Assembly: GCF_022376295.1 (NCBI RefSeq) | Contig: NZ_CP060140.1 | Span: 2,670,356 to 2,734,355 of the forward strand | Direction: 5' to 3' | Source of the DNA: Nodularia sphaerocarpa UHCC 0038 | Lineage (GTDB): Bacteria > Cyanobacteriota > Cyanobacteriia > Cyanobacteriales > Nostocaceae | Length of the DNA: 64,000 bases | Part shown: positions 61,543-64,000 of the stretch, in pieces | Layout of the letters: every line of letters starts with the position of its first letter | How positions within the stretch are numbered: the stretch's first letter is position 1 | The notes under the pieces: generated by a model | The model's database searches: none | Told to the model about the DNA's origin: nothing | What the model saw: the letters and a program-made list of their open reading frames with translations, nothing else | Program-made: the position numbers and the translations under genes

Positions 61543-62268
61543 ATGAATAATCCAGATTTTTTTAATGATGAACTTCTCGAAAAATTAATTGACACATTTT
61601 ATGGCTACGGTAATTTCCAAGGAAAGTATTGGTTTATTGGAATGGAAGAATCAGGACAAGACTTTAAAGATATTAATAACAGAATAAATATATGGAATGA
61701 TAGAAAACAGAAGGAAATAGAAGATGTTGCAGAATATCATATAGCTATGGGAGCATGGGATACAAAATTACAACCAACATGGAATAAATTAATTCGTATT
61801 GTATTAAGTGCCAAAGGAAACGAAAATATTAATATAGAAGATGTCCGTAAATATCAATTTAACGAATTAGGTAGAAAAGACAAGGAAACTTGTTTATTAG
61901 AATTATTACCTTTACCTTCCCCCTCTCTCGCTCATTGGATATATAAAGAACATTCTCGGCTGAGTTATTTAACCGACAGAAATCAGTATGAAAAGCATTG
62001 TCTAGAAAACCGCATCAATACAATTAGCGAGAAAATCAAAGAACATCAACCGCAAGCAGTTGTGTTTTATGGAAAGGGATATGAATATTATTGGAGAACA
62101 ATCACCCAGAAAATAACAGATGTTGAGTTTTTAGCAACTTCAGAAGGTTTCTTAACCTGTAAAAACAGTCAAACCATATTTGTGATATCTCAACACCCTG
62201 TATCTATGGGCTTAAAAAACGAATACTTCCATAACATTGGTAAAATAATAGCTGCTAACCCAACGTAA
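61543..62268 (+). CDS. Uracil-DNA-glycosylase-fold-like protein of unknown role
   Basis: The 241-residue AT-rich gene encodes a protein with motifs placed like those of the UDG superfamily. A strand KYWFIGMEESGQ (a GxEExG type motif A) is followed by LLELLPLPSPSLAH, the strand AVVFYGKGYEYYW, and FVISQHPVSMG (His-Pro motif B). The usual catalytic Asp is not evident, so activity is unclear. Codon use is far more AT-rich than the neighbours, which suggests acquisition. It is alone on the plus strand between two minus-strand units. This call is tentative. Confidence 0.5.
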   Translation: MNNPDFFNDELLEKLIDTFYGYGNFQGKYWFIGMEESGQDFKDINNRINIWNDRKQKEIEDVAEYHIAMGAWDTKLQPTWNKLIRIVLSAKGNENINIEDVRKYQFNELGRKDKETCLLELLPLPSPSLAHWIYKEHSRLSYLTDRNQYEKHCLENRINTISEKIKEHQPQAVVFYGKGYEYYWRTITQKITDVEFLATSEGFLTCKNSQTIFVISQHPVSMGLKNEYFHNIGKIIAANPT

Positions 62269-62288
62269 AATCCCCTCTTCTCTTCCTT

Positions 62289-62311
62289 TGCGCCTCTGCG
62301 TCTCTGCGTGA
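62289..62311. repeat. Inverted copy of the 'cgcagaggcgcagag' repeat
   Basis: TGCGCCTCTGCGTCTCTGCG, then TG, between the convergent UDG-like gene and the amidase gene. Confidence 0.75.
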
Positions 62312-62317
62312 TAAAAA

Positions 62318-64000
62318 TCATTTCTGAAACCACTCAACAACACCCTCAGCCAAAACCCTCGCTAACCTCCTTTGTTCCTGAACATCCATCGCCAGTTCAA
62401 AATCTTCAGGGTTACTCATAAAACCCAACTCCAATAAAACCGATGGCGCAGAATGGGGACGTGTCAGCGCTAAATTATTCCAATACACCCCAAAAGAAGA
62501 CCTACCTAAATTTTGCACTAAGCGATTTTGCAACAACACAGCTAAACTGTGCGCTTGGGGATGATACCAATAACTGCTAACTCCCTGCGTATTTTCCGCA
62601 TCTCCATCATCAGCCAAAAATCGATAATGAAAAGTCAGTGACATCGCAGGTTGATTTTGATCTATCATTTTCTGACGTTCCACCAAAGACAAATCCCGGT
62701 CATCTTCTCTAGCCATCACCACTGTTGCACCTCGTCGTCTCAATTCATCCCGCAACAGTTTTGTAACTACCAAATTTAAATCTTTCGCTAAATAACCTGT
62801 TGGTCCTGCTGCGCCTAATTCTTCCCCACCATGTCCGGCGTTCAGCAGAATTTTTATCCCAGATAAAGGTTGTGTTTGTCTGCGGGAAATGACCGGAGAA
62901 TGACGCAAACTCAAAACTAAGCTGGTATCTCGGTATTGCAGGTTATATCCCCACTGTTGAGCTTTTTTGAGGTTAAAAGTATATTGCACCTTGTCAGGAG
63001 CTATTTGCTGCCAATCCAGACGAGAAATTAAGGGGTTATCATCCAGGCGAATTGTGTCTGTTTGGGCAGTGGTGTTATGCAAAGTCAGGGTAAAAGTTTT
63101 ATCTCCCTGTTCTACACTTATCGGTACAGGAACTTGCAAAGGAAAGACTATTTCTGTTGTTTTCGGTAATTCCCGCGAAATTATACTGCGAATCATTGAG
63201 CGTGGTGGAATTGCGCCTGGAATCATCCGAGTTTCTTGACTATGAATCCAACCTCCATAGTCTAAACGTAACCAATCACCTTCTTTACCTGTAACAGATG
63301 CTCTCACACCTTGGGGTAAAGGCGTTAAGCGTGAATCAGTGGTACTGGGACCTGTGCGCGCCACACCAGCCTCAGCTATGATTTCTACTACTGGAAGTTT
63401 GGCTGGTGACAGGGTTTGAATCTGACCAGAACTGAATTGAGTTATTGTTTGATTATTGAGAGTTAATTGAAATTCCGGTTTTTCCCCATCTTCTAATCTT
63501 GCTAATGTCGTGCATCCCTGATATTTACCTGGGACAATTTGAGTGATAGGTTGATTTTTACCATCTATATATATGGCTGAATTACTGGGTAGAGATATTT
63601 GTTTTGGTTGCGGTGATAGTTTAACAGTTTGCTCTCCCAATCTTACATTTAAATTAGCATTGGGCGAAGCCATCGCACTAAAACAAATTTCTTCTCCTGG
63701 TAGTCGAGAAATATCAACTTTAGGAGTCAGGGAATCTTCGACAAAGGCTAATCCTTGGGGTATTTTTGATTGATTATCAACTCTCGTTACCTGCATTTGA
63801 ATTTCTTGATTTTGGTAACGTACAGTAAACAGATTTTCTCCCACCTCCAACGGAAAGCTAGGAGTAAAATGTCCAGATTTACTGCGCTTAATGGGTTGAT
63901 TATTTATTAAAACTTGTCCCGTTGGTGGTGCAGTCCCCAGGAGGAATATTTTATCTGTATTAGTTTGGTGATTCGTTGGCGGATAAACTATTTTCAGCGT
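62318..64000 (-). CDS. N-acetylmuramoyl-L-alanine amidase, N terminus beyond window
   Basis: The frame is open from the right edge (64000) to the stop at 62318, giving 561 codons, and the true start lies outside. The C-terminal part (about the last 180 residues) is an Amidase_3 zinc amidase that cuts between the sugar and the peptide of peptidoglycan. Its signatures are KILLNAGHGGEELGAAGPTG with the first zinc His, NLVVTKLLRDELRRRGATVV, SLTFHYR and SVLLELGFMSNPED with the catalytic Glu. Upstream are an SH3-like segment (VARTGPSTTDSRLTPLPQGV) and beta-rich domains resembling AMIN-type wall binding. Such enzymes split the septum or open channels between cells in filamentous cyanobacteria. Confidence 0.9.
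   Translation of the reverse strand, partial: TLKIVYPPTNHQTNTDKIFLLGTAPPTGQVLINNQPIKRSKSGHFTPSFPLEVGENLFTVRYQNQEIQMQVTRVDNQSKIPQGLAFVEDSLTPKVDISRLPGEEICFSAMASPNANLNVRLGEQTVKLSPQPKQISLPSNSAIYIDGKNQPITQIVPGKYQGCTTLARLEDGEKPEFQLTLNNQTITQFSSGQIQTLSPAKLPVVEIIAEAGVARTGPSTTDSRLTPLPQGVRASVTGKEGDWLRLDYGGWIHSQETRMIPGAIPPRSMIRSIISRELPKTTEIVFPLQVPVPISVEQGDKTFTLTLHNTTAQTDTIRLDDNPLISRLDWQQIAPDKVQYTFNLKKAQQWGYNLQYRDTSLVLSLRHSPVISRRQTQPLSGIKILLNAGHGGEELGAAGPTGYLAKDLNLVVTKLLRDELRRRGATVVMAREDDRDLSLVERQKMIDQNQPAMSLTFHYRFLADDGDAENTQGVSSYWYHPQAHSLAVLLQNRLVQNLGRSSFGVYWNNLALTRPHSAPSVLLELGFMSNPEDFELAMDVQEQRRLARVLAEGVVEWFQK

Overview
The window looks like chromosomal DNA of a filamentous, probably heterocyst-forming cyanobacterium (Nostocales; Nostoc, Anabaena, Nodularia or Calothrix type). 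Photosynthesis genes (psb27, ndhF1, ndhD1, a rbcR-type LysR regulator, zeta-carotene isomerase Z-ISO) fix the phylum. The frequent GCGATCGC octamer (HIP1), heptameric short tandem repeats (CCCCACT, TCATTGG/TCATTAG), a CyaC-type adenylate cyclase, an arginine dihydrolase/ornithine-cyclodeaminase fusion (AgrE/ArgZ) and a PLAT-less lipoxygenase point to the Nostocales. No rRNA, tRNA, CRISPR array, prophage or intact insertion sequence was seen.

Layout. 1-2.5 kb: a lipid-linked glycosylation pair on the minus strand, the first gene cut by the window edge. 2.6-6.3 kb: cofH, psb27 and an exported glycoside-hydrolase-like protein. 6.5-10.4 kb: a single-gene nuclease-methyltransferase fusion (type IIG-like), AT-rich and carrying a genomic repeat in frame. 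10.5-16.6 kb: polA, a HAD phosphatase, an ArgRS-like protein without a catalytic domain, and a Crp-type regulator. 17-20 kb: a membrane-anchored substrate-binding protein and a Cys-motif Ser/Thr kinase. 20-28.2 kb: rbcR, Z-ISO, a thioredoxin-like gene, ndhF1 and ndhD1, with a RelE/ParE-type toxin-antitoxin pair lodged between the two ndh genes on the opposite strand. 28.6-35 kb: accessory genes (a PEP-CTERM protein, an IS remnant, a proline-rich membrane protein, a PsiE-like protein, a TPR protein, a zinc-ribbon membrane protein).

35.7-40.8 kb: cyaC preceded by a possibly coupled small ORF and followed by a TonB-like protein with a long (PT)n linker. 40.8-46 kb: radC, a coiled-coil protein, lipoxygenase and thrC. 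46-54.7 kb: a large membrane-anchored cyanobacterial protein, an acyltransferase, mazEF, miaB and a second TonB-like protein with an unusual tail. 55.4-64 kb: agrE/argZ, a DUF2085 protein, a VWA protein with a duplicated C-terminal domain, a coupled gene pair ending in a DUF6745-like protein, a UDG-like protein and an N-acetylmuramoyl-L-alanine amidase cut by the right edge.

The genes do not form one pathway. The clearest working groups are NDH-1/photosynthesis (rbcR to ndhD1), cAMP signalling (cyaC), arginine catabolism (agrE), the two toxin-antitoxin modules and the lone restriction-modification fusion. Intergenic DNA is unusually rich in dispersed palindromes and MITE-like elements, at least one of which lies inside a coding sequence. 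All functional calls come from reading the sequence and from recall of families; no search was run.
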